Position numbers and translations under genes: made by a program
Shown: positions 51,709 to 63,235 of the stretch, one piece after another
Layout: each line of letters begins with the position of its first letter
Position numbering within the stretch: the stretch's first letter is position 1
Source of the DNA: Hemibagrus wyckioides
Lineage: Eukaryota > Chordata > Actinopteri > Siluriformes > Bagridae
Length of the DNA: 64,000 nt
Reading direction: 5' to 3'
Assembly: GCF_019097595.1 (NCBI RefSeq)
Contig: NC_080734.1
Span: 12,118,392-12,182,391, forward strand
Notes under the pieces: model-generated
What the model saw: only the letters and a program-made list of their open reading frames with translations
Database searches by the model: none
What the model was told of the DNA's origin: nothing

Positions 51709-54700
51709 TTGAAGTATTGGGGGTGACCACTCATTGGATACGACTACAACACTGCCAAGTGAGTTTTGCACTGAAGGCTAATATTGGTATCAAGTTATGG
51801 ACGTTTATAGCTACCATTTTAGTAGTGTGAAATCCTTATGACGGAATCATCACAAATCTGTATAATTTGTACATAAACCATTTTTAAAAAATAATAGAAT
51901 AAATTGATATTAAAGAAAGCTAAAGATCAAATTGAAACTCTATTGTTATCTGAGTCACTTCTAATATTCCACTTTAAAGCTCTGGGCCTCTCCTTTTGTC
52001 TAATGTTTGTGCTCAGTGAGCTCAAACCATTCCCTGATGAAGAAAATCATTCGACCTTTAAAAGGGCTTTTACAGCACTCTCTTAGTAACAACATTTCAT
52101 GCAAATGAGCATGCCTGTTTGAGATATTTCATGTGGTTTAAGGTGAGTTTATGATGATCTAGGCATGCAGTTTGCATGATTCTAAACTGGAGGTTGTAAA
52201 TTATTGTTATTTCAGACAGCTAACATGGTTAATTGTATATATTTGGGGTATGTTGGAAATGTTGTGACTTTTGCACAAGTTTCCGCTTTAATATAGGTGT
52301 CTATAATAGTTAACATATTACTGTTACTGAGAACATTAACTAGTTATAATCTCTTTTAGCTCATGTTCCTAAATTTAAAAAAAATAAAAATACACATATC
52401 AGGAGAACATCAATATCAGTATTACACTTTTGTCATATAACACAGCACTAATAAGAAACAAAAGTAACTGTGCTGTTGCTCTACTGAACCAGCTGTGTGT
52501 GTGTGTGTGTTGTGTTTTACAGACATCCTGAGACAATTTAACCCATCTCTACGGGGTTTCTCTACCGGGGATGGCGTGTCAGCACAGGACAGCTTCAACA
52601 TGGCTGTGTCTGGTGCCACAGCCTCGTAAGTATTCTCAGCTTCTTTCTGCTTTTACATGTTTGATGGAAGATATGTGATTATTTTACTAAAGATTAAATC
52701 AGCTTTGTCAGAATAGAAACCCAGGACTGTAAAAGTATATAGGGTCATGCTTTATGTATTAAATGATTTTAGATATCAAAATATAGAGGGTAAAATTAAA
52801 TAAAGACACAGATTTACTGCAAGGACCACATAAGACAATCTTATATAGTTCAACCAGAATGCTAGAGATTTAGCTTGTGGATATCTAACATCTACAGTAG
52901 ATCAGGAATGTTTCAGGCCTCAATGTATATTATTATGACACAGAAATACACTCAGTAGAAACAGAGGATATGTTGGCATATGCATACTTTCATATTTAAT
53001 GTGTCTCTTAAATTGATATTTACCTTGCCGGCAACAGAGGGCTCTAATTATTACACACTGCTTCTTTTAAGTCTGTAACCGTAAATTCAGTTTTCCCAAA
53101 TATTAATTTCTATATATTACTATTAACCATGCTGCTTTCCTTTTCTCTCTTCTAGTGATCTTGTAGATCAGGTCAACAGACTTATTCAAGCCTTAAAATC
53201 CAGTGAGGTGAGGATCATTTCCACTTTTTCACAATTTTGGCATTTGGTTTAACAATTTCAGTCCAAATAAAATTTTACAATGCAATACTATGAGTACAGA
53301 GTGTAAAATCGCCCATGATTAATTAACTGCTGGAGTTATTTTATTGTTTTTGTTTGTTTACTTAGATTCAACAAATCACTTTAATGGCTTATGTGCTAAA
53401 ACTACACTCTACACTCAGTACTGTGTTCTTAAATTTTACTTGCAGTGGCTGATAGAATATAGTTTAATACGGGTTTGTTTGGGTCGCTTAAATAAAAACC
53501 CCATGCAACTTTTTAGAAAGTGTGCCATCCTGTTCTGTGTACACCAGCTCTCAAGCATTATTATTAGCCCTGTCAGTTTCCCTTTTTTACAGAAGTTTCT
53601 AATAAAATCTAATCTTCCTTCTTCTGCAGAATGTAGATTTTGACATGGACTGGAAGCTGATTACTGTGCTTATTGGAGTCAATGATTTATGCAAGTATTG
53701 TATGGACCAGGTATGTTTCTTTTTTGTCTTGTCTGAAGCCTAGAGATTGTTCCTGAAATAGATAACTGATGGGGTTTTTTCAAACTAAAACTTTGTTCAT
53801 GTGTTATCTCATTTACGCAGAACAACTTCTCACCTCAGAACTACAGCCTTCACCTCATGAAGTCTCTGGATCTGCTGTATAAAGAGGTCAGAACATGATA
53901 CTCTAGGACCGTGGTAACAAGGACTGTCCCCATTAAGTCAACAAGTTAACTAGTTAATCATAGTACACTTGCTTAACTCAGTGGACTTGTTTCTTTAATC
54001 ATTAAATTTTAGCTATTTGTACATTTTTATAAGTGACATACAAAATCTGTAGATTTTAGGGAGTTGGTAATATCAAATTGTCTTCAAGTCTTTAATCTGT
54101 AGACTTAATGCATTATCCCACCAAATGCCCCTGCATGTAATAAACAATTTATTATATGTCCCAAAGATCTGATACTGATCAATTTAGTAAGTTAGATTCA
54201 GGTTTCCTTCTTTAATCATTAATCTGCTTTTCATAGGTTTTTTAGCAATGTCTGTGATTAATCTATAATAAAACATAAGAAATTGTAGTTATTCAAAAAA
54301 CATTGACTGGAAGTGAACATACAACTAGACTTACATATATTACAGTTGTATATAAAGTACTCTATTGTACTTTACTCTTCCTTAATAGAGAAAAACTGTA
54401 GATATTTCCTGCAATCAAAGTTTGGCGCAACTAGTCAGTGAGTCCAGGTCTAGGTTTACACATGAATCATGGAAATTTTATGAGACGTGAAAAATGCATT
54501 GAGGATGCTGTTTGAACTCTGCGAACGAGATTTACACTGTCTAGCCCTGGTGTAGCCTTTAAAATGTTTGAAGAGGTGTTATTGTGTTTACACCTCAGTT
54601 ACTATATGATTAGGGGTTATTATCTTTATCACTGACCTTATGATTATCTTCAGTTAATTGCCCTTTGTTTCCTCCAATGCAGGTGCCTCGTGTTCTAGTG

Positions 54701-57700
54701 AATGTTCTCACAGTTCCAGAAATCGAGGCCTTGAGGATGGTCAAGAAGAGTTCATTAGGCTGCAGCTTTTTCCCCAGGTTTCTGAACCCCCACCAAATCA
54801 TTTCTGTATAAAGATCTAACTCTTCTGTGCTGTCTGAGTTGAAATCCTCTGTCTTTAATTTTTTACTAACACAGTACAGGACATGAGAGTACAAGAATTG
54901 TAGTTGAAAGATAAAATTGTCTATTGTCTATTTAATTTGTCTATTGAACATGGTGAGTTATATTGCTACTATGAGATCTAGGGATGCGCTAAGGCAATGA
55001 GACAAAACATAGCTTTTTGGTGGATTGAAGGATTGAAGGATTTTGTGGTTAGTTCATATAAAAAGGATACTGTTGGCCCTGGGGTCTATAGGTGACAATC
55101 CCTCACTAAATTTAGAAGAGCTCAGCTAAATAAGACAGGACCCTACAGGGCTTTAAAAGGAGATGTTTTAGGTCAGTCTGGGCCTAAAATAGGTTTGTAA
55201 AATCTGTTCAAAAAATTTTTGAAAATTTTGACAACTTTGGTCTGAACAGTTGGTGGTATAGGGCTTATTTAGACATATTACATCTGATAATGTACCTGCA
55301 GTTGCATGTATGTGTTAGTAGTGAGTCTGATCTGAAAAAGGGTGTTTGCCCTGCCTTTGCTTGGGAGATCTCAAGTTTGAATTCTGATCACTCCACAGAC
55401 ATCCACTATCAGGAGTCCTAGATCACAAAAATACCCATATACTCTCCAGATGGAATGGATGGCATTATTCTCTCCCCATTTAACCAGAGCAACACTAACC
55501 TCTCATGAGCATTTGTGAGCCCATGTATGCAGAAGAGGGCAGTTCATGCTTTCCTCTAGCTGTGTTACACTGCCCTGTGATATAGAATAATCAACAATTT
55601 TAAAATTAAAGTGATAGCTGGCTTTATGTTGCTAGAAGAAATCATGCTTGTGCCCTGACCCACTAATCTCTCAGGACACACTTCTGTCTAGTAGATAGGA
55701 ATTGGCAGTGGAGAAAATGGAGGGAAGTCAGAAGTGGGTGTGATCTTGGTTTATGAATGTGTTTGTAATGAGTCCCCTTTGTCTAATATGATCTTTTATA
55801 TCTTGAACTATAACTGATCCAGTAGAGTTACAGTTGTACATGCAGCATATCTTGCAGATCTACCTGCTCAGTAGCAAGTCTGATCTCAAATATTTACAAT
55901 AGGTCTAATCCAACTAGAGTGATACACACACTTGGTACAACACATGTATATAGAATTATTTGAGCTCAGTAGACGTAGCCAACAGTAGATGTACAGTTAA
56001 TCTAATCTACTTAAAACTAGACATGATAGCTGATCTTGTAGAGTGGCTTAGATCTACTGATGTTTATCATCCGGAGCGTGTTTGTAGTCAGGCCATGTGC
56101 AGTTTCTTGCAATTCTGCTCACTTCATATTTATGTGTTTGTGGCTTTCAGAGATGTTTGTCCATGCCTCATGACTCCAGCTGACAACTCATCAGAGCTGA
56201 TAGAGCTAAAGCTCATTAATCAAGAATATCAGGTAACTTGAATGAAATGTGTTCTTTATCAATTTTTAAGAGGTCAATTTGGACCATGTAACTTCTGGCA
56301 CATTAAAAAGTATTAAAACTCTATTAAAACTATTAAAACTCTTAGTAAAAAATTATTAGAACTATTAGAACTCACTGCTTTGCTCCAACTCATGCACATT
56401 TATATGCCAGGACATCTTCATGCACTACACTTAAATTGGCAGCACCACATTAAACAAGTGGATATCACTGTAAAGCAGCTCTTTTCACAAGTTTATATTT
56501 AGATGAAATTTCGAGTCCTCAGGAAAATGCTGTGCCTCTGTACATACAACTGAAGGTGAAAAAACACAAGTGTAACATAAGAGCAATTTACAATTCTCAC
56601 AACAGACAAGGATTGATGGGTTTCATGTTTGTGTGGGACACAAAACCCCAAGACAAAGTCTTCTAACTGTGTATTATATTTGATCTTTGTCTTCATTTCT
56701 CTCTCCCTCTACCCTGCCTGTTAGACTCAGCTGGACCAGCTAATATCTGGGGAACGTTACGATGGCCGTAAAGATTTCACTGTTGTCCTTCAGCCTTATC
56801 TTCAAAACACAACCATTCCTTTAGATAAAGTGAGTGTGTTTTCAAGTCTTGAACTCTAGCTACACTCTGAAAGATTAGAAAATGCTAACCATTCCTTTTT
56901 TTTTTTTACTTTTCTTTACATATTCCAGGATGGAAATCCTGATCTCAGCTACTTTACATTAGACTGCTTCCATTTCAGTGAGCGGGCACAAGCTGAGATG
57001 GCCATTTCTCTTTGGAATAACATGGTAAGACACAGAACTGAACTGGTTTCTATCTAACAGATGTTTAAGTGCCCATTGTACCTTTTACATCTGTATGTGA
57101 CAACCTGTGGATCATTGTTCCTTTACTAGGTAGTTAGAAAATTATTTTTATTGTTATTGTAGTTGCTGTTGTTGAAAGTTGATCTTATTGTGATTCTTGT
57201 GCTTCCTTTCCCTTTAATGCACTCCTATATTTGATAGTTTAAGCAAAGCTAACCGCAAACCAGTAATTTCAGTTACAACTCACTGATTACATTCTTTTTT
57301 AAATCACAAAATTATAAAATATATACAGCAAGTATGAAATTCAAATGGACAAATATCTTACCACAGTCTAATGGGAAATTGGGTTAACAGCAGCATGAGG
57401 TGCAGCAGGTAGCCTCTCAGCTCCATGGTCCCTGGGTCAATCCTGAGCTTGTAGTATTGTTCACCCCATGTTTGCATAAATTTTCACTGGTTCTCCACTT
57501 TCCTCCCACTTTCCAAAAACATTCATAAAGCATATAATAAAGATTAGTTATTATTCTCATTAACATAGCACACTATTCTCCTGTTTGTCTAGTTGGAGCC
57601 AGTGGGAAATAAACAGACCTTCAACAACTTTACATACGACCGCACAAAACTTAGTTGTCCATCAGAGGTGAGTGTGATCAATAATAAACTCGTGTGACAG

Positions 57701-58148
57701 GTCAGTGATGGACATAAAGAAATTAACAATACAAAATCCTGCTAAAACTCTATAGCTAAGGGAACACTCCTTTAAGTTTAAAATTAATTTTTGTTGCTGA
57801 TGCTAAATTTTCTTGCTATATTTAAAATTAATAAAACATATATATATCAAGATCTCCTAATGATGATGATGGTGTGTATTTTATTTTATGGTCGAGGGAA
57901 GAAGTGCTTTGATCTTTATTTACAATAAGACTGTCTTATTGACTGATTATGTCTTTTGTGCGTTTTCTCTGTGTCAGACTGTCAGACCATTCATCTATAC
58001 CAAGATGAACAGCCACCCTGATTACTTCACAACTCCAGAACCAACATCTACAAGCAACTCCCAGCCCCAACTCCTAGCTCCCTGCCCCAACGGTGTACCT
58101 CTGTGGGTGCCAGCCATATTTGGGGTCATCGTTTTACTCCTTGGCTAG
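38951..58148 (+). CDS. plb1: Phospholipase B1, membrane-associated (three tandem lipase repeats)
   Basis: A secreted/membrane GDSL-type lipase that removes fatty acids from phospholipids and other esters, known from the intestinal brush border. I traced 42 coding exons, all GT-AG with compatible phases, totalling about 1,063 codons. Exons 1-3 encode the signal peptide ([16 protein letters not shown]) and leader at 38951-38996, 40524-40573 and 40815-40869. Repeats 1-3 and the anchor follow (separate entries). Mammalian PLB1 has four repeats (about 1,450 residues); only three are visible here. Repeats 2 and 3 keep Ser-Asp-His catalytic residues and repeat 1 does not. The gene ends with a hydrophobic anchor interrupted by an in-frame TAG at 58146-58148. 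Introns carry many microsatellites and SINEs. The identification is firm; individual short exons 4-6 and 13-15 are the least certain. Confidence 0.93.
40650..40705 (+). repeat. SINE 5' fragment in plb1 intron 2
   Basis: ggccttggtggctcagtggt taaggatttgtgct resembles the head of a tRNA-derived SINE. Only the head remains. Confidence 0.4.
42119..42191. repeat. (TA)n microsatellite, plb1 intron 6
   Basis: About 36 TA units, ending 25 bases before exon 7. Confidence 0.97.
42310..42365. repeat. (CT)n microsatellite, plb1 intron 7
   Basis: CT dinucleotides with a few TTT interruptions, just after the exon 7 donor. The minus-strand Arg/Glu-rich ORF here is an artefact. Confidence 0.95.
43975..44115 (+). 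repeat. Dispersed fish repeat in plb1 intron 14
   Basis: Begins catccatccatccattttct, continues ggaacctggaggccagccca and gagaacatgcaagttct. These are pieces of two common fish SINE/dispersed-repeat sequences. Confidence 0.5.
44577..44654. repeat. (CA)n microsatellite at the plb1 exon 15 donor
   Basis: Starts inside the donor sequence (gtacacacac) immediately after exon 15 and runs about 75 bases. Length changes would act next to the splice site. Confidence 0.95.
45050..45125 (-). repeat. tRNA-SINE fragment
   Basis: On the minus strand it reads agatcagaccctagcaccac caagctgccactg then ggtccttaacctca, matching the body of the SINE at 51325-51505. Confidence 0.6.
47080..47275. repeat. (TTCTA)n, (TTATA)n and (AAT)n compound microsatellite, plb1 intron 20
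   Basis: About 13 pentamers of TTCTA (47080-47145) change by one base to TTATA pentamers (to about 47181). An (AAT)n run follows at about 47221-47270. It lies between exons 20 and 21. Confidence 0.93.
48768..48818. repeat. (TTA)n microsatellite, plb1 intron 23
   Basis: About 17 trinucleotides, ending shortly before the acceptor of exon 24. The minus-strand poly-Asn ORF is a by-product. Confidence 0.95.
50412..50530. repeat. (CTT)n/(TTA)n microsatellite, plb1 intron 28
   Basis: About 30 CTT units followed by (TTA)n, serving as an extended pyrimidine tract before exon 29 (50549). It creates spurious poly-Ser, poly-Phe and poly-Lys ORFs on both strands. Confidence 0.95.
51325..51505 (+). repeat. 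tRNA-derived SINE, plb1 intron 30
   Basis: Begins cacagtggataaaacactgg, has a B-box-like gtgagtttaaatccca, then tgctgagtccttaagcaagg ccctcaaccct and a tail with tgtctgacaaatgcc. The layout is tRNA-like head, body, LINE-derived tail. Related fragments lie at 45050 and 58570. Confidence 0.7.
57395..57535 (+). repeat. Dispersed fish SINE-like repeat, plb1 intron 40
   Basis: Reads gaggtgcagcaggtagcctc, ctccatggtccctgggtcaa, then gtttgcataaattttcactg and tttcctcccactttcc, a common fish repeat. Confidence 0.55.
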
Positions 58149-58247
58149 GGGGTCACGTGGCTATTTATGCGTCGGTGGATTGAGAAGCTGAAGAGGGAAT
58201 ACAAAGTGAATGAAAAAGAAGCAGCATTGAAGGGATCTAGCCTGTAG
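57978..58247 (+). other. plb1: PLB1 final exon: membrane anchor with in-frame TAG, then open cytoplasmic tail
   Basis: The last coding exon starts at 57978, giving the end of repeat 3 and a Ser/Thr/Pro-rich stalk. A hydrophobic stretch ([17 protein letters not shown]) then meets a TAG stop at 58146-58148. The same frame continues for 32 codons to a second TAG at 58245-58247: GVTWLFMRRWIEKLKREYKV and a further 12 residues. The continuation finishes the membrane helix and adds a basic then charged tail, as in a normal type I membrane protein. The first TAG therefore looks like a recent nonsense change or a recoded codon. An assembly error, a population variant, readthrough or RNA editing are alternatives. 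Confidence 0.8.
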
Positions 58248-58569
58248 TACGGAGCTACAATTACTGTGCCACTGACTTTGAAAAACATGTATATGCTTTT
58301 TTGACTGCCATACATAAATCAAACTGGGTGTGTAGGGTTATGACATGGCTTTTATATATTAGTGTCAATCTACAGACGCATATGCACAAAACTGTGCTTC
58401 TTTTGTAAGGGTTGAAGGTAATAGACATTTGGAGGGTACTGAACAATAATATGTAGCCTAGCTACTGTAAGCTGACGTTAGCTAGTCATGTTTTAAGAGG
58501 ACCAACACCTACTTGCCATTGAATAATTATCTTATTCGAATTGCACAGTTGCAGTTTCCTATTATATAA

Positions 58570-58780
58570 AATGTTGCTTTATTCATCACATATAAGTAAC
58601 AGTACAGTAAAATTGTTTTCTTAAAAAAAAAAAAGTAAGCTGGTCATCCAAACAGGGTCAGCGATGATTCAGCAGCCCTAGAGCAGATTGTGTTAAGAAA
58701 CTGTTGAAAAAATGGCAGCTTGCTGAAGTTTGAAAACCTGATCTTGTGCTCAGCAAACCAGAGCCTTATGCACTGAGCAG
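58570..58780 (-). repeat. tRNA-SINE, minus orientation, downstream of plb1
   Basis: In reverse it matches the same family as 51325-51505. Its 3' end lies near tttattcatcacatataagt and its head near agagccttatgcac. The plb1 3' UTR probably ends before or within it. Confidence 0.6.
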
Positions 58781-58827
58781 GTATTACAAAACAATGCTTC
58801 ACACTTTCATACTCAGTACAGCTTGAG

Positions 58828-58945
58828 AATCCATCCATCCATCCATTGTCTATACCCACTTTCATTCCTAATTAGGGTCACGGGGATCTCACACACTGGG
58901 CGAAAGGCAGGGGGTACACCCTGGACAGGTTGCCAGTCCATGGCA
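58828..58945 (+). repeat. Dispersed fish repeat (ccatccatcc type)
   Basis: ccatccatccatccattgtc followed by agggtcacgggga and tacaccctggacaggttgcc agtccatggc, a frequent fish repeat. Confidence 0.6.
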
Positions 58946-59396
58946 GGGCCCAGCTTGAGAATATTACGGATAAATATGATTATAACTATGAATATACAAT
59001 GTCCCAAAAGACTCCATACATTAACACTTTTTTAGCTAAATCTAACTAAATGTAAACATAAAGTCATCTCTCCAACTTATGATAAGGACGGGTTAACTGG
59101 TGTTATGCATGTAATTGCTTGTCCATTACAACCTTCTACATATAAACTATAAACAAAAAGACATTGTTCTCCTATTTACGGAGACTTCCGATACACTCCC
59201 CAAAGGCCTTGCAACTTTATGTAACTTGTGAGAAACATACTATACTGTAATTCTCTAGATCATTCTACTGTACTTTTTTTGTTTGGCTTATAAAATATGA
59301 TAATGTTTGTATAAGTCTGTAAATAATCATTAATATATCAAAGCCTAAAACTGACACTGAACTACAATTGCTTTGTTAATAGTTAGTAATACAGTG

Positions 59397-59397
<1 letters not shown>

Positions 59398-59441
<44 letters not shown>
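59398..59441. repeat. (TTA)n microsatellite
   Basis: About 14 trinucleotides between plb1 and fkbp3. Confidence 0.95.
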
Positions 59442-59859
59442 TCCAGTTGTTAAGAGGTGGTATTAGACGTATAAAATGCAAATAGTATACATTTTTAGTG
59501 AAAGTGTAACTCCTGGCTTGGATCACGTGTGCTTTAATCTTTAATTTCTCTTCTACCTCTGCTCACACACACACACACACAGACTTCAGATTTACGAATG
59601 TATTTCCATCAGTATTGTTTGCTTTGTTGATTTAAATGTAATTAATAAATGTGAACAGACTTGTCAGAGTTGTTTTGTTTATGCCACACTATTATTCAAT
59701 ACTGCCCCCTGCTGTTCACTTCATCTTACTGGTATTTCCTGCTACCTCTGTGACAGTGCTGTATGCACTGTGTTATTGGTATATACACCTATCAGGCATA
59801 ATTCAATTCATAGTAAACATAGCACAAAAACATAGCACAAAAGTCCTAGATTAATGTTA

Positions 59860-60075
59860 AACAAAATCATCCCTAGTGAGCAAGCCTGAGGCGACTGTGG
59901 CAAGAAAAAACTCCCTTAGATGGTATGAGGAAGAAACCTTGAGAGAACCTGTCCCTGTCCCTGGAGAGGTCACTGTCTCAAAAGGGAACCCATCTTCATT
60001 TGGGTGACACCGGAGAGTGTGATTATAAATTATTATCAACACCAGAGAATGTGATTATGAACAATGTCCTTTCTA
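59860..60075. repeat. Dispersed fish repeat
   Basis: Reads gcgactgtggcaagaaaaaa ctcccttagatgg, aggaagaaaccttgagag and gggaacccatcttcatttgg gtgacacc. These blocks recur widely in fish genomes; two short gagtgtgattat/gaatgtgattat copies end it. Class not determined. Confidence 0.55.
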
Positions 60076-60174
60076 CAGTCATATACACTCAGTTGGAGTT
60101 GTGTGATGCAGATACAGCTCATGTAGAATGTTATTGTGTTTATTAATTAGGTGGTTGTTGTCGTCCTCTAAGTC

Positions 60175-60622
60175 TACATTATGAACAGTGACAGGTGAAG
60201 TGAATAACACTGATTATCTCCTCATCATGGCACCTGTTAGTGGGTGCGATATATTAGGCAGCAAGTGATGAAATTGTGATGGCTAGACGACTGGATCAGA
60301 CCATCTCCAAAACTGCAGCTCGTGTGGGGTGTTCCCGGTCTGCAGTGGTCAGTATCTCTCAAAAGTGCAACAAGAAATGAACAGTGGTGAACCGGCGACA
60401 GGGTCATGGGCGGCCAAGGCTCATTGATGCACATGGGGAGTGAAGGCTGGTCCGTGTGATCCGATCCAACAGACGAGCTACTGTTCCTCAAATTGCTGAA
60501 GAAGTTAATACTGGATCTGATAGAAAGGTACACAGTGCATGATGGGTCAGGGCTGTTTTGGCAGCAAAAGGGGGACCAACATAATATTAGGAAGGTGGTC
60601 ATAATGTTATGCTTGATCCGTG
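60175..60622 (+). mobile_element. Internally deleted Tc1-like element (same family as 3883-4930)
   Basis: Keeps the element's left part (gtgacaggtgaagtgaataa to ttgctgaagaagttaatact) and jumps at about 60535 to its right end (gggtcagggctgttttggca, aataatgttatgcttgatcc). The transposase N-terminal half remains in frame pieces only. A short non-autonomous derivative. Confidence 0.8.
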
Positions 60623-60823
60623 TATGATACAAAGTTTGGAAGTAAGGTGTTTAAAAAATAAATAAAACAAACCCTGCTTCGGAGCTTTAGTATCAAGAAT
60701 GACTTCACTACATTTTCTAAATGGGTGTAACGAGTCCCAAATGTTGCGATAAAGGCACCATGTTCACAACGCTGAGTACAAGTCTTCAATAGACCTTAGA
60801 CGAACAGAAAGCAAAGCAATCTG

Positions 60824-60828
60824 ATTGG
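60824..60828 (+). promoter_or_regulatory. fkbp3: Inverted CCAAT box, fkbp3 promoter
   Basis: ctgattggct lies 43 bases before the ATG. This spacing is short, so transcription would begin close to the ATG or the box acts in a TATA-less promoter. Confidence 0.4.
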
Positions 60829-60870
60829 CTGTGCTGTAAGAGGTCGGAGTTCGCCAAGTTCGAAAGCAAA

Positions 60871-63235
60871 ATGGCTGCTGAACCAGCACGAGAGTGGAGC
60901 GATGAGCAACTGAACAGTGAAGAAATACCAAAAAAAGACCTAATCAAATTTCTCCAGGACAATGCATCAAATTCGGTATTCACAGTTCACATTTGTCTTG
61001 CGAGGCTTTGTATTAAGTGCTGTTTTATTCCGCACATCATACACTAAGGCTAACGTCAGATGGCTCCACTTCACATAGAGTGCATCACATAAGGACTCCC
61101 TAGTCCCTACATATGTCTGCTGAGAAGTGTATAGAATAATGATTTCTAAGTTTTATATAATAGAGAGCCTTATGGAAGTATAGAGAGCCTTGTGGAACAT
61201 ATTTTAGTCTTTGCAATCTTTCTGATTCACCATCAAAAACTTCAAGTGTTATAATGTATTGCAGTGTATATCCTATATGAAAGAACATCTCCAAACGCAC
61301 AGCTACACTTTTTTCCCCATGTGTCCAGTATAATTACGAGTGTGAGGAAAGGCAAAAAGATTGCTCAGTGTGACTTTGTGCTTCCAGTTTCTTGTTGAAC
61401 ACAAGCTCATGGGAAATATCAAGAATGTTGCAAAGACTGCAAAAAAGGAGCAGCTTGTTGATGCCTACAAACAGCTGTTTGAGAGCAAGGTAAATACTAT
61501 TTCATTTCATCGATCATCTCTGAGAAAATATTTCAGTAGGCATTTCATTTTATCCAAATGAATTAGAAAATATTCACTCAGTTTGGTGTATAGATTTGCA
61601 AAAGATTGTCAGTGGATTTAAAAGCTGAGGTCTTGTGCTGATGTTTTTCAGAGGTTTAAAGGCACGGAAGTGGAGCAGGTGACTGAGGAGGTGAAAGCGG
61701 TGAAGATTGAAGAGAAGTCCAAAGAAACAAAGACAGAAGTTGTAGATGAGGTAGAGAAAAGATTTGTTATATGCAGTTGCACTTGACTCTGAGTCAAATG
61801 TAGTTTAGCATTAGATAAAGTTCTTTCTTTCCTCAGACGTTTGTGTTTCTTTGCACAGGGCCCTCCAAAGTTCACCAAGGCAGTGTTAAAGAAAGGAGAC
61901 AAAACCAACTTTCCCAAAAAGGGTGACACAGTGTCATGTTGGTATACTGGCACACTTGAAGATGGCACTGTTTTTGATACCAACATCCCTTCAGGTTGGA
62001 CAGCCATCCTAACAGCAATATTTCTTGTGTTTAGGTAGCACTTAAGTGGTTAAAAACATTCACAGATGTTTGGTTAAATAGTGAAATCCATGAATATGTT
62101 ATTAGTATAAAAGAATGTGTTCTGTGGGGGTTGAGGTCAAGGCTCTGTGTGAGACATTCACGGTCTTCCACTTCAATCTTAGCAAGCTATGTGTTATAAA
62201 CCTCGCTTTGTGCACAGAGGCATTGTCAGGCTAGAACATGTTTGGATTCCTTAGCTTCAGTAAAGGAAAATCTTAAATCTACAGCATACAGAGAAATCCT
62301 ATACAACTGTGTGCTTCCAATTTTGTAACAAAATGTTTTGCAGAAGATTCACAAATAGGCATGGTCGTATAGTGTGTGTATATGACAGCATCTCACTGTG
62401 TAGATAGAAATGGGGTGTAACATAATGACCATATCTGTTCAGTCCTCAAAATATTGTGAACTGTGTTCAGTTTTAAATGCAATCCAGGATTTTTTTTTTT
62501 TTTAAAGTATGAACCCTACTATGCCCCCTGGAAACAAAAGCATTTCTAGTATTATCCAGATACGCTATATTGAGAAGTTTTGGGACACCCCTCCAAATGA
62601 TTGAATTCAGGTGGTGTTGTTCAGGGGTTGGGCTTGGGCCCCTTAGTTCCAGTGACAGGAACTCTTAATGCTTCAGCATACCAAGATGTTTTGGACAATT
62701 ACATGCTTTCAACTTTGTGGGAACAGTTTGGGGATGACCCCATCCTGTTCCAACATGACTGCACACCAGTGCACAAAGCTAGGTCCATAAAGACATGGAT
62801 GAACGAGTTTGGTATGGAGGAACTTCAGAGTTGAATAATAAACTGAATAATAAAATAAATATTTTGCACAATTTAAGATTATGTATTGATTATAAACATT
62901 TGATATTTAATGTAAGTAATCCACCTATGAAGAACCAAGCCCTGACTGATGATTAAACAGTAATTAACCCTGATTGTGTATTGCAGCGGCACGCAAAAAG
63001 AAGCAGGCCAAACCACTTTCCTTTAAAGTCGGCATGGGAAAAGTTATCAGAGGGGTGAGTGTTCACTGTTCATCATATAAATGGCTCTTTATTTATCTTT
63101 TACTATTATTTATACTCATTCACTCGTGCATTTGCAGTGGGATGAAGGGCTGCTGACCATGAGCAAAGGTGAGACTGCACGCTTGGAAATTGAGCCAGAA
63201 TGGGCCTACGGTAAAAAGGGTGTTCCTGATTCTAA
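60871..63235 (+). CDS. fkbp3: FKBP25-type nuclear prolyl isomerase, 3' end outside the window
   Basis: Exons: 60871-60975, 61388-61489, 61652-61750, 61859-61994, 62987-63054, 63138-63235, all GT-AG and in frame, giving about 202 of an expected 220-225 residues. The product starts [20 protein letters not shown]. The N-terminal helical nucleic-acid-binding domain (exons 1-2, with [20 protein letters not shown]) is special to FKBP3. An acidic/basic linker (exon 3) and the FK506-binding isomerase domain follow: [47 protein letters not shown]. The active-site Tyr, Phe-Asp and Trp are present, as is the KKKQAK basic loop. The last exon (final beta strands) lies to the right of 64000. FKBP3 acts in the nucleus and binds chromatin-linked proteins and rapamycin/FK506. 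Identification is firm. Confidence 0.96.
62570..62835 (+). repeat. Tc1-like fragment in fkbp3 intron 4
   Basis: Left end agaagttttgggacacccct ccaaatgattgaattcagg, then a jump to a Tc1 catalytic-domain piece ([20 protein letters not shown] and [18 protein letters not shown]). Right TIR missing. Confidence 0.75.

Larger units (their letters stand above)
51027..57667 (+). other. plb1: PLB1 repeat 3, catalytic residues kept
   Basis: Exons: 51027-51085, 51533-51600, 51715-51758, 52523-52625, 53156-53207, 53630-53710, 53821-53886, 54683-54777, 56151-56232, 56725-56829, 56929-57024, 57593-57667. The nucleophile motif is GDSVT (Ser codon 51077-51079). The block after it, VALGTKSKN, lacks the AGNG seen in repeat 2. 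[10 protein letters not shown] replaces [10 protein letters not shown], and the Asp-His pair is in LDCFHFS. Residues for catalysis are present, but changes round the oxyanion block (GGND to GVND) may lower or shift activity. Confidence 0.88.

Noticed and set aside
58146..58148. Stop codon considered as selenocysteine
   Set aside because: The codon is TAG, not TGA, and no SECIS-like element was apparent downstream.
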